Shown here one piece after another: positions 27,226 to 36,178 of a stretch of DNA of 64,000 nucleotides. Position numbers and translations under genes: made by a program. The notes beneath the pieces are model-generated. The model searched no databases, was not told where the DNA came from, and saw only the letters and a program-made list of their open reading frames with translations. Source of the stretch: Anaerosalibacter massiliensis (GTDB taxonomy: Bacteria; Bacillota; Clostridia; Tissierellales; Sporanaerobacteraceae); assembly GCA_000751555.1 (NCBI GenBank), contig CCEZ01000008.1:1-64000 (forward strand). Direction: 5' to 3'. Each line of letters starts with the position of its first letter. Within the stretch, counting starts at the first letter, position 1.

Positions 27226-28131
27226 TTATTCTGTAAAATTTAAAGTTTCAACAAGTCTATCTTTACCTATTATAGTATTTAAAAAAATATTTTTTGCATT
27301 AACCTTATATATATTTGGATCTTCAATAGAAGGACTGAAATGTGTAAGCAATAGTTTCTTTACATATCCATTTTTAGCTAGTTTAGCAGCTTCACTAAAA
27401 GTCATATGTTTATTTCTTATAGCCTTGTCTAGATCATTTTCATTCCCATAAGTACCCTCACATATGAATAAATCACTTTCATATATAAACTCTGGTATTT
27501 TATCTACAGGTCTGGTATCTGTGATATAACTTAATTTTATTCCCTTTCTCTTACTTCCCAACACCATATCTGGTTTATATTCTTTTCCACTATAATTTAT
27601 GATTTCACCGTCCTGAAGTTTTTTCCATATTTCTTTTGGCACTTTATTCTTAATTGCTTTTTCAACTTTAAATTCTGGCTTCCTATTTACATAGAAACTA
27701 TAGCCTATACATGGCGTTGAATGGTCAAGCTCCAATGTTTCTATATCCATATCTCCAATTATATTTGTCAATTGTTTAGGATTTTCTATTATATTAATAT
27801 CATAAGGAAGATATGGAACTACTCTTCTCAATCCATCTACTACATACTCTATACCTTTAGGTCCAATAATATTTAATGACTCAGTTCTTCCACTATTACC
27901 TATAGTAGCAAGAAGTCCTGGAAGTCCTATTATATGATCCCCATGGCTATGAGTTATACATATGATGTCAATAGTTTTAAATCCCCAACCTAATAACCTC
28001 ATAGATACTTGAGTTCCTTCGCCACAATCCACTAATATCTTCCTTCCATTGTATCTTATAAGAATTGAAGAAAGATATCTATTAGGCATAGGCATTCCAC
28101 CACCAGAACCTAATAATCCAATATCAAGCAT
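27226..28131 (-). CDS. rnz: Ribonuclease Z
   Basis: 301 aa metallo-beta-lactamase fold with [13 protein letters not shown] and the downstream histidine and aspartate ligands ([16 protein letters not shown]). It matches tRNase Z, which trims tRNA 3' ends. RBS AGAGGTGAT precedes the ATG. It is divergent from the GntR regulator. Confidence 0.93.
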   Translation of the reverse strand: MLDIGLLGSGGGMPMPNRYLSSILIRYNGRKILVDCGEGTQVSMRLLGWGFKTIDIICITHSHGDHIIGLPGLLATIGNSGRTESLNIIGPKGIEYVVDGLRRVVPYLPYDINIIENPKQLTNIIGDMDIETLELDHSTPCIGYSFYVNRKPEFKVEKAIKNKVPKEIWKKLQDGEIINYSGKEYKPDMVLGSKRKGIKLSYITDTRPVDKIPEFIYESDLFICEGTYGNENDLDKAIRNKHMTFSEAAKLAKNGYVKKLLLTHFSPSIEDPNIYKVNAKNIFLNTIIGKDRLVETLNFTE

Positions 28132-28197
28132 TAAATCACCTCTTAATACTAGTTTACATTATTTAAAAGATTATATATATAAACCTTTATATCTTGC

Positions 28198-28228
28198 AAT
28201 TTAATTGTATTTTATATACAATTAAATT
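28198..28228. repeat. 13-bp inverted repeat upstream of the GntR regulator
   Basis: AATTTAATTGTAT, a 5-bp spacer and ATACAATTAAATT lie 57 bp before the ATG of the regulator, in the divergent rnz/regulator region. It could be an autoregulatory site or an RNA hairpin. It does not have the TNGTNNNACNA form seen before ldh. Confidence 0.5.
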
Positions 28229-28284
28229 AGTTTTTATACTATATATATTTTAGAAAATTAACTCATTATGAAAGGAAGAGAAAC

Positions 28285-28989
28285 ATGTTTACCCCCATCA
28301 AACACACAACTGTATCTGAAAAAGTCATAGAACAAATTAAAGAAATGGTTTCTAAAGGTGACCTTAAAAAAGGTGATAAACTTCCATCAGAAAGAAAAAT
28401 GGCAGAAAATTTACAAGTCAGTAGAACTTCTGTGAGAGAAGCTCTTAAAGAACTAGAAATAATGGGTCTTATAGAGTCTAAGCAAGGGGAAGGTAATTTT
28501 ATAAAAACTAGTTTTGAAGACATATTATTAGATCCATTTTCTACAATATTCTTAATCAAAGAAAGCAATGCTCAGGAAATATTAGAACTTAGAAATGTTA
28601 TAGAAAAAGGATCTGTTATTCTAGCTGCAGAAAGAATTACTAGTGAAGAATTAAAAGAGATAAAGGAAATATTAGATACAGCAGATATATCAGACTCAGA
28701 GGATGAATTAGTAAAATTAGATGTTATCTTTCATTACAAAATAGCTCAATCTAGTAAGAATTTTCTATTACAAAGTATATTAAATGCTGTTTCCTCACTT
28801 ATTGAAGCTTCCATAAAAGATACAAGAAAAAATATATTAGTAAAAAAAGAACATAAAGATATTATCAAAAAACAACATAATAATATATATAATGCTCTAA
28901 AAAACCAAGATATTAAAGCAGCTGAAAAAGCAATGTCAGACCATCTTGAATTTGTAAATAATGAAATGAAAAAATCTATAAAAAATTGA
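28285..28989 (+). CDS. FadR-subfamily GntR transcriptional regulator
   Basis: 234 aa. The N-terminal winged helix has the GntR signature (GDLKKGDKLPSERKMAENL, SRTSVREALKEL). The C-terminal all-helical FCD ligand domain contains the metal-binding pattern with conserved His and Asp residues (LDVIFHYKIA). It converges on the L-lactate dehydrogenase gene, and the ldh promoter carries a palindrome of the subfamily consensus. It is therefore probably a lactate-responsive repressor of the LldR type. RBS AAAGGAAG. Confidence 0.88.
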   Translation: MFTPIKHTTVSEKVIEQIKEMVSKGDLKKGDKLPSERKMAENLQVSRTSVREALKELEIMGLIESKQGEGNFIKTSFEDILLDPFSTIFLIKESNAQEILELRNVIEKGSVILAAERITSEELKEIKEILDTADISDSEDELVKLDVIFHYKIAQSSKNFLLQSILNAVSSLIEASIKDTRKNILVKKEHKDIIKKQHNNIYNALKNQDIKAAEKAMSDHLEFVNNEMKKSIKN

Positions 28990-29001
28990 ACTAAAATGTT
29001 A

Positions 29002-29028
29002 GTTTGCCTCTCCATAGGAGAGACAAAC
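29002..29028. terminator. Hairpin between the GntR regulator and ldh
   Basis: GTTTGCCTCTCC, loop ATA, GGAGAGACAAAC, with one mismatch. Its place between convergent genes suggests a bidirectional terminator, although no long T tract follows. Confidence 0.55.
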
Positions 29029-29039
29029 AGCCATAAAAG

Positions 29040-30020
29040 CTATATATAGCTTTCTTTTAATTTTTTTTGCGAAACGGATTTGTATAAAACTTCCTGTAAA
29101 GTATTAGCAGATAATTTAAACTTTTTAATCTCATTTTCACTTAAAGATACTTTTAATGCTTTTTCAATACCATTTCTTCCTACTATAGCTGGTACTCCTA
29201 AATAAATATTATTTATTCCGTAATAATTTTGAATTAAAGTAGATACTGGTAATATAGATTTTTCATCTCTTAGTATAGCTTCCACAATACGCCTTACTGC
29301 TAAAGCTATAGCATAAAAAGTAGCACCTTTTCTATTAATAACTTCATAAGCAGCATTTTTAACGTTTTCATGAATATTAGTCCTAAATTTCTCATCATAT
29401 TTATAATTTAACTCTTTTGTATAATCATCTATTCTAATACCTTTTATATTGGTCAAACTCCATGTGACAAATTCTGTATCTCCATGCTCTCCCATTATAT
29501 ATGTTTGAACATCTCTTGCATCTACATTTAATTTTTTTCCTATTTCATACTTTAATCTTGATGTATCTAATACTGTTCCAGATCCTATAACTCTTTCTTT
29601 AGGAAAACCAGATAAGCCATAAGCTACATAGCTCAATATATCTACTGGATTAGAAACTATTAGCAAAATAGAATTAGGACTATATTTTACTACCTTAGGA
29701 ATTATTCCTTCAAATATTTTTATATTTTTACTTACAAGCTCTAATCTTGTCTCACCAGGTTTTTGAGCTGCTCCGGCAGTCACTATAACTATATCAGAAT
29801 CTTGAGTATCTTTATATTCTCCTGCCTTTATATTTACAGGTTTTATAAATGCAGCACCATGACTTAAGTCTAAAGCTTCTCCTTCTGTTTTATCTTTATT
29901 TACATCTACTAATACTAAATCAGTAACAAGACCTGACATAGTCAAGGCATAACCAGTTGTTGCCCCTACAGATCCAGCTCCTATAATCGATATTTTGGTA
30001 CCTCTCTTTTTATTATCCAT
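29040..30020 (-). CDS. ldh: L-lactate dehydrogenase
   Basis: 326 aa NAD-dependent enzyme. Motifs are the Rossmann loop [32 protein letters not shown], the catalytic GEHGDTEF and [10 protein letters not shown]. The ATG at 30020 has AAAGGG eight bases upstream; a GTG at 30029 is rejected. It converts pyruvate to L-lactate in fermentation. The promoter (30093-30121) and a downstream operator (30067-30081) indicate repression by the neighbouring GntR protein. Confidence 0.95.
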   Translation of the reverse strand: MDNKKRGTKISIIGAGSVGATTGYALTMSGLVTDLVLVDVNKDKTEGEALDLSHGAAFIKPVNIKAGEYKDTQDSDIVIVTAGAAQKPGETRLELVSKNIKIFEGIIPKVVKYSPNSILLIVSNPVDILSYVAYGLSGFPKERVIGSGTVLDTSRLKYEIGKKLNVDARDVQTYIMGEHGDTEFVTWSLTNIKGIRIDDYTKELNYKYDEKFRTNIHENVKNAAYEVINRKGATFYAIALAVRRIVEAILRDEKSILPVSTLIQNYYGINNIYLGVPAIVGRNGIEKALKVSLSENEIKKFKLSANTLQEVLYKSVSQKKLKESYI

Positions 30021-30066
30021 AAGACTCACCCTTTCAAATAATAAATTTGTATTGGTATGGTGGTTT

Positions 30067-30081
30067 ACTGGTCGTACCAGT
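30067..30081. promoter_or_regulatory. FadR/GntR operator in the ldh leader
   Basis: ACTGGT-CGT-ACCAGT is a perfect inverted repeat. Its core TGGTCGTACCA fits the FadR-subfamily consensus TNGTNNNACNA exactly. It lies just downstream of the predicted ldh transcription start, where a bound repressor would block elongation. Confidence 0.8.
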
Positions 30082-30092
30082 TTCTTGCTTTT

Positions 30093-30121
30093 ATAATATC
30101 ACAGTTATAACCTATTGTCTA
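30093..30121 (-). promoter_or_regulatory. Sigma-A type promoter of ldh
   Basis: TAGACA (30121-30116), a 17-bp spacer and TATTAT (30098-30093) on the minus strand, about 70 bp before the ldh ATG. Confidence 0.7.
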
Positions 30122-30231
30122 TAATAGTTATTTTATTAACAACTTACTAAAAAACAATTTACTCCTTTTTAATTTTTTTCCTATATAATATAATAATATA
30201 CAAAGTCTAAATACAGAAAGGGGTAGAAAAT

Positions 30232-30885
30232 ATGAAAAAATATATTGCTATCTTTTTATCTATTATAATGATTTTAAGTCTTACAGCTTGTACTAGCTCA
30301 AAAAACTCACCTGAGACAAGTTCAAACAACCGGTCAGAAGATAGCCAAGTGGAACAAAAAAATGATAAAAAGGATGAAAAAGTAGATGAGAAAAAGGCAA
30401 AAAATGATAAAAAAAATGATTCTACTTCTGCAAAAAAAGATATAGAAAAATCTGAAGAAAAGAATAATGTAGAAGAAGTTAATCTTTATTTTGTAAATAA
30501 AGATTATATAGAAACAGGGGATGAATCATTAGAAAAACTCATTCCTGAAAAAAGAATTATTGAATATAAGGATATAACTCTTGAAGAAGCTATTGTACGT
30601 GAATTAATAAAAGGTCCTGAAAGTATTAGTCTAAGTACAGGAATTCCTCCAAATATAGAACTGATTGATGTTAAAGTATCTGATGGAATAATTTCTATAA
30701 ACTTTGCTCAAGAAGGCCTACATGGTGGCTCTATGGAAGAACAACTTACTTTAAACCAGATAATTAAAACTCTTCTAGAATTAGATAATGTAAATAAGGT
30801 ACAATTTTTAGTAAATGGTGAAAAAGCAGAAACCCTTATGGATCATTTCGATATTTCTGAACCTTTTACTGATATTATGGAATAA
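30232..30885 (+). CDS. GerMN-domain lipoprotein
   Basis: 217 aa. A lipoprotein signal peptide ends in LTAC (cysteine at residue 20), followed by a low-complexity lysine/aspartate/glutamate linker (residues ~25-80). The GerMN domain at ~85-200 (VNLYFVNKDYIETGD, ELIKGPES, VSDGIISINF) is known from sporulation and germination lipoproteins such as GerM. It suggests a spore-forming or formerly spore-forming lineage. RBS AAAGGGGT. A hairpin terminator overlaps the stop region. Confidence 0.88.
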   Translation: MKKYIAIFLSIIMILSLTACTSSKNSPETSSNNRSEDSQVEQKNDKKDEKVDEKKAKNDKKNDSTSAKKDIEKSEEKNNVEEVNLYFVNKDYIETGDESLEKLIPEKRIIEYKDITLEEAIVRELIKGPESISLSTGIPPNIELIDVKVSDGIISINFAQEGLHGGSMEEQLTLNQIIKTLLELDNVNKVQFLVNGEKAETLMDHFDISEPFTDIME

Positions 30886-30918
30886 ACAACACAGGAGGAT
30901 AGTTCTCCTGTGTTGTTT
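30884..30918 (+). repeat. Dispersed hairpin repeat, copy 1 (also terminator)
   Basis: AAACAACACAGGAG, loop GATAGTT, CTCCTGTGTTGTTT. The 14-bp perfect stem ends in T residues. It closely resembles the hairpin at 32521-32551 and shares the CTGTGT arms of copies at 30998, 32681 and 51149. Confidence 0.8.
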
Positions 30919-30997
30919 GTATCACTAATACAATCCTTTCTTCTAATTATTTTAATATTATTAATACCACTAAAAAAATATAATGGCCATGTTTTAA

Positions 30998-31022
30998 ACA
31001 CAGAGGAACCGTCCCTCTGTGT
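30998..31022. repeat. Dispersed hairpin repeat, copy 2
   Basis: ACACAGAGG, loop AACCGTC, CCTCTGTGT, preceded by GGCCATGTTTTAA. It lies four bases past the MATE stop and can act as its terminator on the minus strand. The flank is shared with the copy at 32681. Confidence 0.8.
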
Positions 31023-31026
31023 CATA

Positions 31027-32376
31027 TCATACAATATTTCTAATCCATTTCTTAGAGTGTAGACGTTTAGCTTCAAAAAATAATTTTACCACTTCTTCTA
31101 AACAAATAATGAAGAATACTTTATTAAGGGGTAATCTAAAATATACAGCAGCTATAAAACCTGCTGGAATAGCAAAACACCACACAGTTCCAAGCTGTAC
31201 TAACATAGAATAAGTAGTGTCTCCACCACCTCTAAATACACCTACAATCATAAGAACATTAAAAAATCTAAGGGGAGCAAATATAGCCATGATCTTAAGA
31301 ACAATTATTGTAAGTCTAAGAGTATCCTCCTTTATATTAAATGCCTTAACTATTAATGGAGATGAAACCCATAATCCTATACCTGTTACCAACCCTACTA
31401 ATGGTACTAATATGCCTAATTTAGTTGCATATTCAATTGCTATATCCTCTTCGTTAGCACCTATTTTATTCCCTATAACAATGGAAGCTGCTGTAGCAAG
31501 TCCTATACACAAAACCATAAACATATTATTTATAGTAGTTGCTATTTGCATGCTAGCCACTGCACTAATTCCAATTTTAGCATATATTACTGAATATGTG
31601 GTCATACCTAAAGCCCATACTATTTCATTTATTATTACAGAAGAAGAAGTCTTAAAATAACTTTTAACAAAATTACTATTAAAACTTATCATTTCTCTTA
31701 ATTTAGCTGATACTATATCATTAAACTTATAGGAATATATAGTTATATATATCATTTCAACAAATCTTGCAATACTCGTAGCCATAGCAGCACCTACTAC
31801 ACCCATAGGCTTCAAACCAAAATGTCCAAATATAAGTATCCAATTTAGAAGAGCATTTATTAAAACTCCCATAAGACTTGCAAACATCGGTGGTTTAGCT
31901 ACTCCTATACATCTTAAAGCTGTAGAATAAGCTTGAGTAATAGCAGTGAATATAAAAGTTATACCAATTATTTCAAGATATTGAATCCCTAAATTTATGA
32001 CAACATTGTCCTTAGTAAATATCTTCATTATAGTTTCAGGAAATATAAATGCTGTAATAGAAAAAATTAATGAGGCTGATATACTAAGTATAAGATCTAA
32101 ACCAAGTATTTTTCTTATATTTAAAGTATCTTTTCTGCCCCAAAATTGAGACATAAATATACCCGCACCAGCATTGATGCCAGATAAACATAACATAAAT
32201 ATGAAAAAATATTGATTTACTAAGCCAACAGCAGCAATTGAATTTTCTCCAAGCTTTCCTATCATTAGATTGTCTACCATGTTGAGGGATGAACTAATTA
32301 AGTTTTGTAAAGTTATAGGAATAACTAATGTAAGTATTGTAATGAAAAATTCCTTATCTTTAAATATTTTCTTCAT
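31027..32376 (-). CDS. MATE family multidrug/Na+ efflux protein
   Basis: 449 aa with twelve hydrophobic segments in two homologous MatE halves. Examples are IPITLQNLISSSLNMVDNLMIG in the first and GVFRGGGDTTYSMLVQLG in the second. It exports cationic compounds in exchange for Na+ or H+. The ATG at 32376 has AAGGAGG seven bases upstream; the in-frame start at 32412 lies in the preceding terminator and is rejected. Its leader contains a promoter (32484-32512) followed by a terminator hairpin (32401-32440), so expression may be controlled by attenuation. Confidence 0.93.
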   Translation of the reverse strand: MKKIFKDKEFFITILTLVIPITLQNLISSSLNMVDNLMIGKLGENSIAAVGLVNQYFFIFMLCLSGINAGAGIFMSQFWGRKDTLNIRKILGLDLILSISASLIFSITAFIFPETIMKIFTKDNVVINLGIQYLEIIGITFIFTAITQAYSTALRCIGVAKPPMFASLMGVLINALLNWILIFGHFGLKPMGVVGAAMATSIARFVEMIYITIYSYKFNDIVSAKLREMISFNSNFVKSYFKTSSSVIINEIVWALGMTTYSVIYAKIGISAVASMQIATTINNMFMVLCIGLATAASIVIGNKIGANEEDIAIEYATKLGILVPLVGLVTGIGLWVSSPLIVKAFNIKEDTLRLTIIVLKIMAIFAPLRFFNVLMIVGVFRGGGDTTYSMLVQLGTVWCFAIPAGFIAAVYFRLPLNKVFFIICLEEVVKLFFEAKRLHSKKWIRNIV

Positions 32377-32400
32377 TTTATTCCTCCTTCTATTTTGCAA

Positions 32401-32440
32401 ATAAAAAAGCAAATGGGTTGTAAGCCGCCCATCTGCTTTT
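32401..32440 (-). terminator. Terminator in the MATE leader (candidate attenuator)
   Basis: On the minus strand AAAAGCAGATGGG (32440-32428), a 10-nt loop and CCCATTTGCTTTT (32417-32405), then more T residues. The stem has one mismatch. It ends about 25 nt before the MATE ATG and lies downstream of a consensus promoter, so it interrupts the leader of that gene. Confidence 0.7.
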
Positions 32441-32483
32441 AAGCTATATTTTCTAGTTATTTGATTTTTTATATCAATATCAA

Positions 32484-32512
32484 ATTATATATAAAAAATA
32501 CACATTAGTCAA
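32484..32512 (-). promoter_or_regulatory. Sigma-A type promoter of the MATE gene
   Basis: TTGACT (32512-32507), a 17-bp spacer and TATAAT (32489-32484) on the minus strand. The predicted leader is about 100 nt, with TTTGAT/ATCAAA able to form a first hairpin before the terminator. Confidence 0.7.
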
Positions 32513-32520
32513 ATGACATG

Positions 32521-32551
32521 ACAACACAAGAGGACAGTCCTCTTGTGTTGT
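32521..32551. repeat. Dispersed hairpin repeat, copy 3
   Basis: ACAACACAAGAGGA, loop CAG, TCCTCTTGTGTTGT, followed by TTT. The 14-bp stem is perfect and nearly the same as copy 1 (30884-30918). Confidence 0.8.
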
Positions 32552-32680
32552 TTATAATATTATTTCCATCATAATAATCAAAATAAATTAGTAAGTATCC
32601 TCATCATAATTAATATGTTTTGCATAGCTAATTGCTTACTTTTTCATTTTCTTCTAAAGAAAACATAAGGGCCATATTTA

Positions 32681-32709
32681 GGACACAGAATAACCGTCCC
32701 TCTGTGTCC
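32681..32709. repeat. Dispersed hairpin repeat, copy 4
   Basis: GGACACAGA, an 11-nt loop containing AACCGTCCC, and TCTGTGTCC, preceded by GGGCCATATTTA. It ends six bases from the stop of the phospholipase D-type gene. The inner stem has lost two pairs compared with copy 2. Confidence 0.78.
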
Positions 32710-32714
32710 TATTG

Positions 32715-34145
32715 TTAAAGCATATAATCAAATAAGCAGGTGATTACAGATAGGATTTTTATTGTAGCTAATTTTATAAAAGGTACTTCTTCTTCTTTTA
32801 CTGAAGGGTTATAATCATATGAATAGTCTTTTTTTACTTTCAAACTACTATTAGATTTTTTATTAATTTCCTTTTCTAAATGCTCTGCAAACTCTTTACT
32901 ATCAATAACAATCATGGTTTCAGTACTTAAATAAGTACTCCTTGAATCAATATTAAAAGAACCAACTAAGCTAATTCTTTTATCAAATATATAAGATTTG
33001 GCATGTATAGAGCCTGGTCCTTGATATTCATATATATTAGCTCCCGAATCTACCATATTCTTCCTATGTCTTATATGCCCTGAATAAGCCATTGCATTTG
33101 GAGTTGAAGCGAGGGAATTAGTTAATACATCTATATTTTCTCTTGGAACATTGATAGATTTAATATGTTTTAACATATCTTTTGTAGGAATAATATAAGG
33201 ACTCTGAATGAAAATAAATTCCTTAGCTTTCTCTACTAAGTTAGTAATTTCATACCAACACCAAGGCTCCTTATTAAAACGTTCTATAGGATTATGAATT
33301 AATGTAATCTTATTAGTTGGCAATGATTTATTTCTCCAATCAATAGATTGATTAAACATATCTGGATATCTTTCTCTTACCTCTTTAATATTCCTATGTA
33401 AATATTCAGCTTTTTCTTTCCCTTTTTTCTCTTGTTTTTGAGTAAGCCTTGTTACCGGATATTTTGAATATTTATGATTCCAAACATAATTAAAATATTC
33501 CTGCATTTGATAAATAACACTACTAGAAAAATTTTGACTATCAGTATTTAGAATAACCACATCTCTATCATCTACAACGTCCCCATTTTCTCTTTCTTTG
33601 GCAAAATATCTATCTCCTATATTTCTACCTCCAATCATGGCTAATTTATTATCTGAAATAATAAACTTATCATGAAGCTTATTATTCCAAGTCCAAGGTC
33701 TAAAGAATCCAAAAGTATCATAAAATTTAAATTGAATATTAGGATGTTGAAAAAGAGTATATTTAGCATCATTCATTTCATTTATATTTGGTGGAGAGCC
33801 TTCAAGGAGTAACCGAATCTTTATACCTCTATCTGCTGCCTCTAAAATACAACCTAAAAATATATCTGCAGATATTCCATTATCTATTGCATAATAGGAT
33901 ATGTCCAAAGTTTCCTTGGAATTTTCTATGAAATCAATACGGGCAAGACCTGAATTATATCTATCCTCTACTAGAACAACCCTATCTTGACTTGTTTTTT
34001 CTCCCCAAAATCTTTCCACTGGATGTGTTTCTAAATATTTGCTAATACTATGCTTATAGAAACCTAATATTATACCACCAAATACTATAGAATATGTAAC
34101 ATAAGCTCCTAGAGCATAAATTATAATTTTTCCTATAGTGTCCAT
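32715..34145 (-). CDS. Phospholipase D-family protein, cardiolipin synthase-like
   Basis: 476 aa. One N-terminal membrane segment (residues ~5-28) precedes two HKD motifs: LHDKFIISDNKLAMIGGRN in the first half and IHAKSYIFDKRISLVGSFN in the second. Two HKD motifs form one active site of the PLD superfamily. The layout fits cardiolipin synthases and related phosphatidyltransferases, but other PLD activities are possible. RBS AAGGGGG precedes the ATG. Confidence 0.85.
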   Translation of the reverse strand: MDTIGKIIIYALGAYVTYSIVFGGIILGFYKHSISKYLETHPVERFWGEKTSQDRVVLVEDRYNSGLARIDFIENSKETLDISYYAIDNGISADIFLGCILEAADRGIKIRLLLEGSPPNINEMNDAKYTLFQHPNIQFKFYDTFGFFRPWTWNNKLHDKFIISDNKLAMIGGRNIGDRYFAKERENGDVVDDRDVVILNTDSQNFSSSVIYQMQEYFNYVWNHKYSKYPVTRLTQKQEKKGKEKAEYLHRNIKEVRERYPDMFNQSIDWRNKSLPTNKITLIHNPIERFNKEPWCWYEITNLVEKAKEFIFIQSPYIIPTKDMLKHIKSINVPRENIDVLTNSLASTPNAMAYSGHIRHRKNMVDSGANIYEYQGPGSIHAKSYIFDKRISLVGSFNIDSRSTYLSTETMIVIDSKEFAEHLEKEINKKSNSSLKVKKDYSYDYNPSVKEEEVPFIKLATIKILSVITCLFDYML

Positions 34146-34314
34146 ACATATGCCCCCTTTATCAATAAAAAACCATTTTGATCCTATATATAAAGTTATG
34201 CTTGGAAACCATAGTAGTGAACTAAGGAAAAATTATTATATAAATATACTTTTTTCTACATTTAATTATATCATTATTTATATACCCATCTTCCTTTCTC
34301 AAAATATTTTGCAA

Positions 34315-34352
34315 TAAAAAAGTTAGGGCATCTTTAGTCCCTAACCTTTTTT
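34315..34352 (-). terminator. Terminator after the DUF4825 gene
   Basis: A stem of GGTTAGGG/CCCTAAC flanked by A and T runs, with one bulged base, directly downstream of the stop at 34357. Confidence 0.85.
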
Positions 34353-34356
34353 AATC

Positions 34357-34908
34357 TTATTTATTTTCTATATCCATATTTTCATGTATAAATTTTTCTA
34401 TATAATCCATATCCGACAATTTATCTGAGACTTCTTTTTTCCATTGTTCTTTATCTTCTAAAGATGAAAGCTCTACTCCATACCACTCTTCTAGTTTTTC
34501 CCTAGAGATTGTGTACGATACTTCTTTAAAATTCAATTTGAGTACTTTTAAATTATCTATTAATACAAAATTAACTGTAGAATTATAAACTAATCCTCTC
34601 TTTAGCTTTCCCTCATCAATATTTGATACACTTTCTTCATAATTAATTTCAGCCATCAACTCATCTGGATGGAGTTTAAATGTCATGGGAATATCATGAA
34701 GAGCAATTTTATTATTAAGATTTGAAAAATTAGATGCATCCCCCATATATTTGCTTTTATATTTCGAGAGATTTTCAATATCACTTTTTAAAACTTCCTC
34801 CTGATTTGAATTATCATCTTGATTATTCTTTATAAGCTTACCTTTAAGGAAAATAATTGAAGTAATAACGACTATGCATAATAAAATTATTAAAATTTTT
34901 TTATTCAT
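34357..34908 (-). CDS. DUF4825-like single-pass membrane protein
   Basis: 183 aa. An N-terminal membrane anchor (residues ~4-22) is followed by an extracytoplasmic domain with YKSKYMGDASNFSNL and IPMTFKLHPDELMAEINY. This pattern resembles DUF4825. The rest is acidic and helical. The function is unknown. It lies 33 bp downstream of the acyltransferase gene on the same strand, so the two may be co-transcribed. RBS GGAGGG. Confidence 0.72.
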   Translation of the reverse strand: MNKKILIILLCIVVITSIIFLKGKLIKNNQDDNSNQEEVLKSDIENLSKYKSKYMGDASNFSNLNNKIALHDIPMTFKLHPDELMAEINYEESVSNIDEGKLKRGLVYNSTVNFVLIDNLKVLKLNFKEVSYTISREKLEEWYGVELSSLEDKEQWKKEVSDKLSDMDYIEKFIHENMDIENK

Positions 34909-34941
34909 TTAACCCTCCTTCTCATGTCTAAAATAGAATTG

Positions 34942-36051
34942 CTAAGATTCTATTTCTGCATATTTGGAATTTGTAAATGCATCTGTTAAAAACCTTTTTA
35001 ATTTCTTTATAATTATAGAGAGAAATATTGAAATAAATAAGGTTGACCAAAACAATATATTTACTACTGTAAATGGTTTTATATTTAAATCTCCTATATT
35101 GACTAATACTACCTTCAATACTGGCTGATGTAATAAATATGCATAGAATTTATTAGCGTCTATTAATCTAATAATATTATTACTCATGATTCTATCTAGT
35201 CTTTCAGTATTCTCACAGAATTTAAGGATATACATAAACATAAATGTAATTCCTAAAATTGATGTAATCTGCTTAAGTACAAATTTAAACCATTTAATAT
35301 ATATTGTCCTGTTTCTAACAGTATTTAATAGAAGATATTGAATATTGAAAAGTAAAGCATGTATAAGTAAAATATATCTTCTATTTCCCACATTGTTTCT
35401 AATATATTCCATATTTCCGCTAAAAATATATCCTATAAAAAAATATATAGAATACTCTATGCTGGATTGAATTTGATATATATTTAAAATATTACGCGTT
35501 AAAAAGCCTATAAAAGATAATAAAATGATTATACTAATAGGATTTAAGTCAATATTTTTATCCTTCAAATATTTTTCTACTAAATAAAAAACAATGGTTA
35601 TATGGAATAATGCAAGAAGAAACCATAGATGACCTGGCATGTTCCCAAGTAATATTTCGTTAAATGCTTTATAAAAATAACCCTCATTATCACTATAAAT
35701 ATTGAAAATCATCTGCACAGGAACCATAAAAAATATTCCTGTCATTAAATATGGAATCAACAACCTCTTAGCTTTATTCCTAACAAACCTTGAAAATGAA
35801 TTGTATTTATTTAGTTTCACCCTATTAAAATGGTACAAATACCCAGATATGAAAACAAATAATGGCATACGAATAGTTTGAAAATACTTAGTTATATATT
35901 TAATACTCTCTGATTTGTTGTTAACTAGCTTAAATCCCCATGCTCCTGTATAAACAGCTGAACTGTGAGCTAATATAACTAATACTAATGCTAGTATTCT
36001 CAAAATATTAATATAATCAAGATTATACCTTTTTCGTATCTGCGTAACCAC
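34942..36051 (-). CDS. Acyltransferase 3 family membrane protein (OafA-like)
   Basis: 369 aa with about ten membrane helices. The family signature is seen at the N-terminus (DYINILRILALVLVILAHSS, with the catalytic histidine) and in RMPLFVFISGYL. Members transfer acyl groups to cell-surface sugars or peptidoglycan. The acceptor is unknown here. The start is GTG at 36051 with a G-rich RBS upstream, and no better ATG is found. A tract of seven C on the plus strand lies just upstream. Confidence 0.88.
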   Translation of the reverse strand: MVTQIRKRYNLDYINILRILALVLVILAHSSAVYTGAWGFKLVNNKSESIKYITKYFQTIRMPLFVFISGYLYHFNRVKLNKYNSFSRFVRNKAKRLLIPYLMTGIFFMVPVQMIFNIYSDNEGYFYKAFNEILLGNMPGHLWFLLALFHITIVFYLVEKYLKDKNIDLNPISIIILLSFIGFLTRNILNIYQIQSSIEYSIYFFIGYIFSGNMEYIRNNVGNRRYILLIHALLFNIQYLLLNTVRNRTIYIKWFKFVLKQITSILGITFMFMYILKFCENTERLDRIMSNNIIRLIDANKFYAYLLHQPVLKVVLVNIGDLNIKPFTVVNILFWSTLFISIFLSIIIKKLKRFLTDAFTNSKYAEIES

Positions 36052-36143
36052 CTAACCTATCCCCCCCATATTGTTTTAATTTATTAAATTTTTAGACATA
36101 CATTTTATTCCTCATATCATATAATACTAAATTTGATATCAAA

Positions 36144-36171
36144 AAGAAACAGTCTTATTTAACTGTTTCTT
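36144..36171 (-). terminator. Terminator after topB
   Basis: AAGAAACAGT (36171-36162) pairs with ACTGTTTCTT (36153-36144) on the minus strand, followed by TTT. Confidence 0.8.
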
Positions 36172-36178
36172 CTTAAAG

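Noticed and set aside
32377-32433. Short ORF (MGGLQPICFF...) overlapping the MATE start as a leader peptide
   Set aside because: It has no Shine-Dalgarno site and is built from the terminator stem, so it is probably fortuitous.
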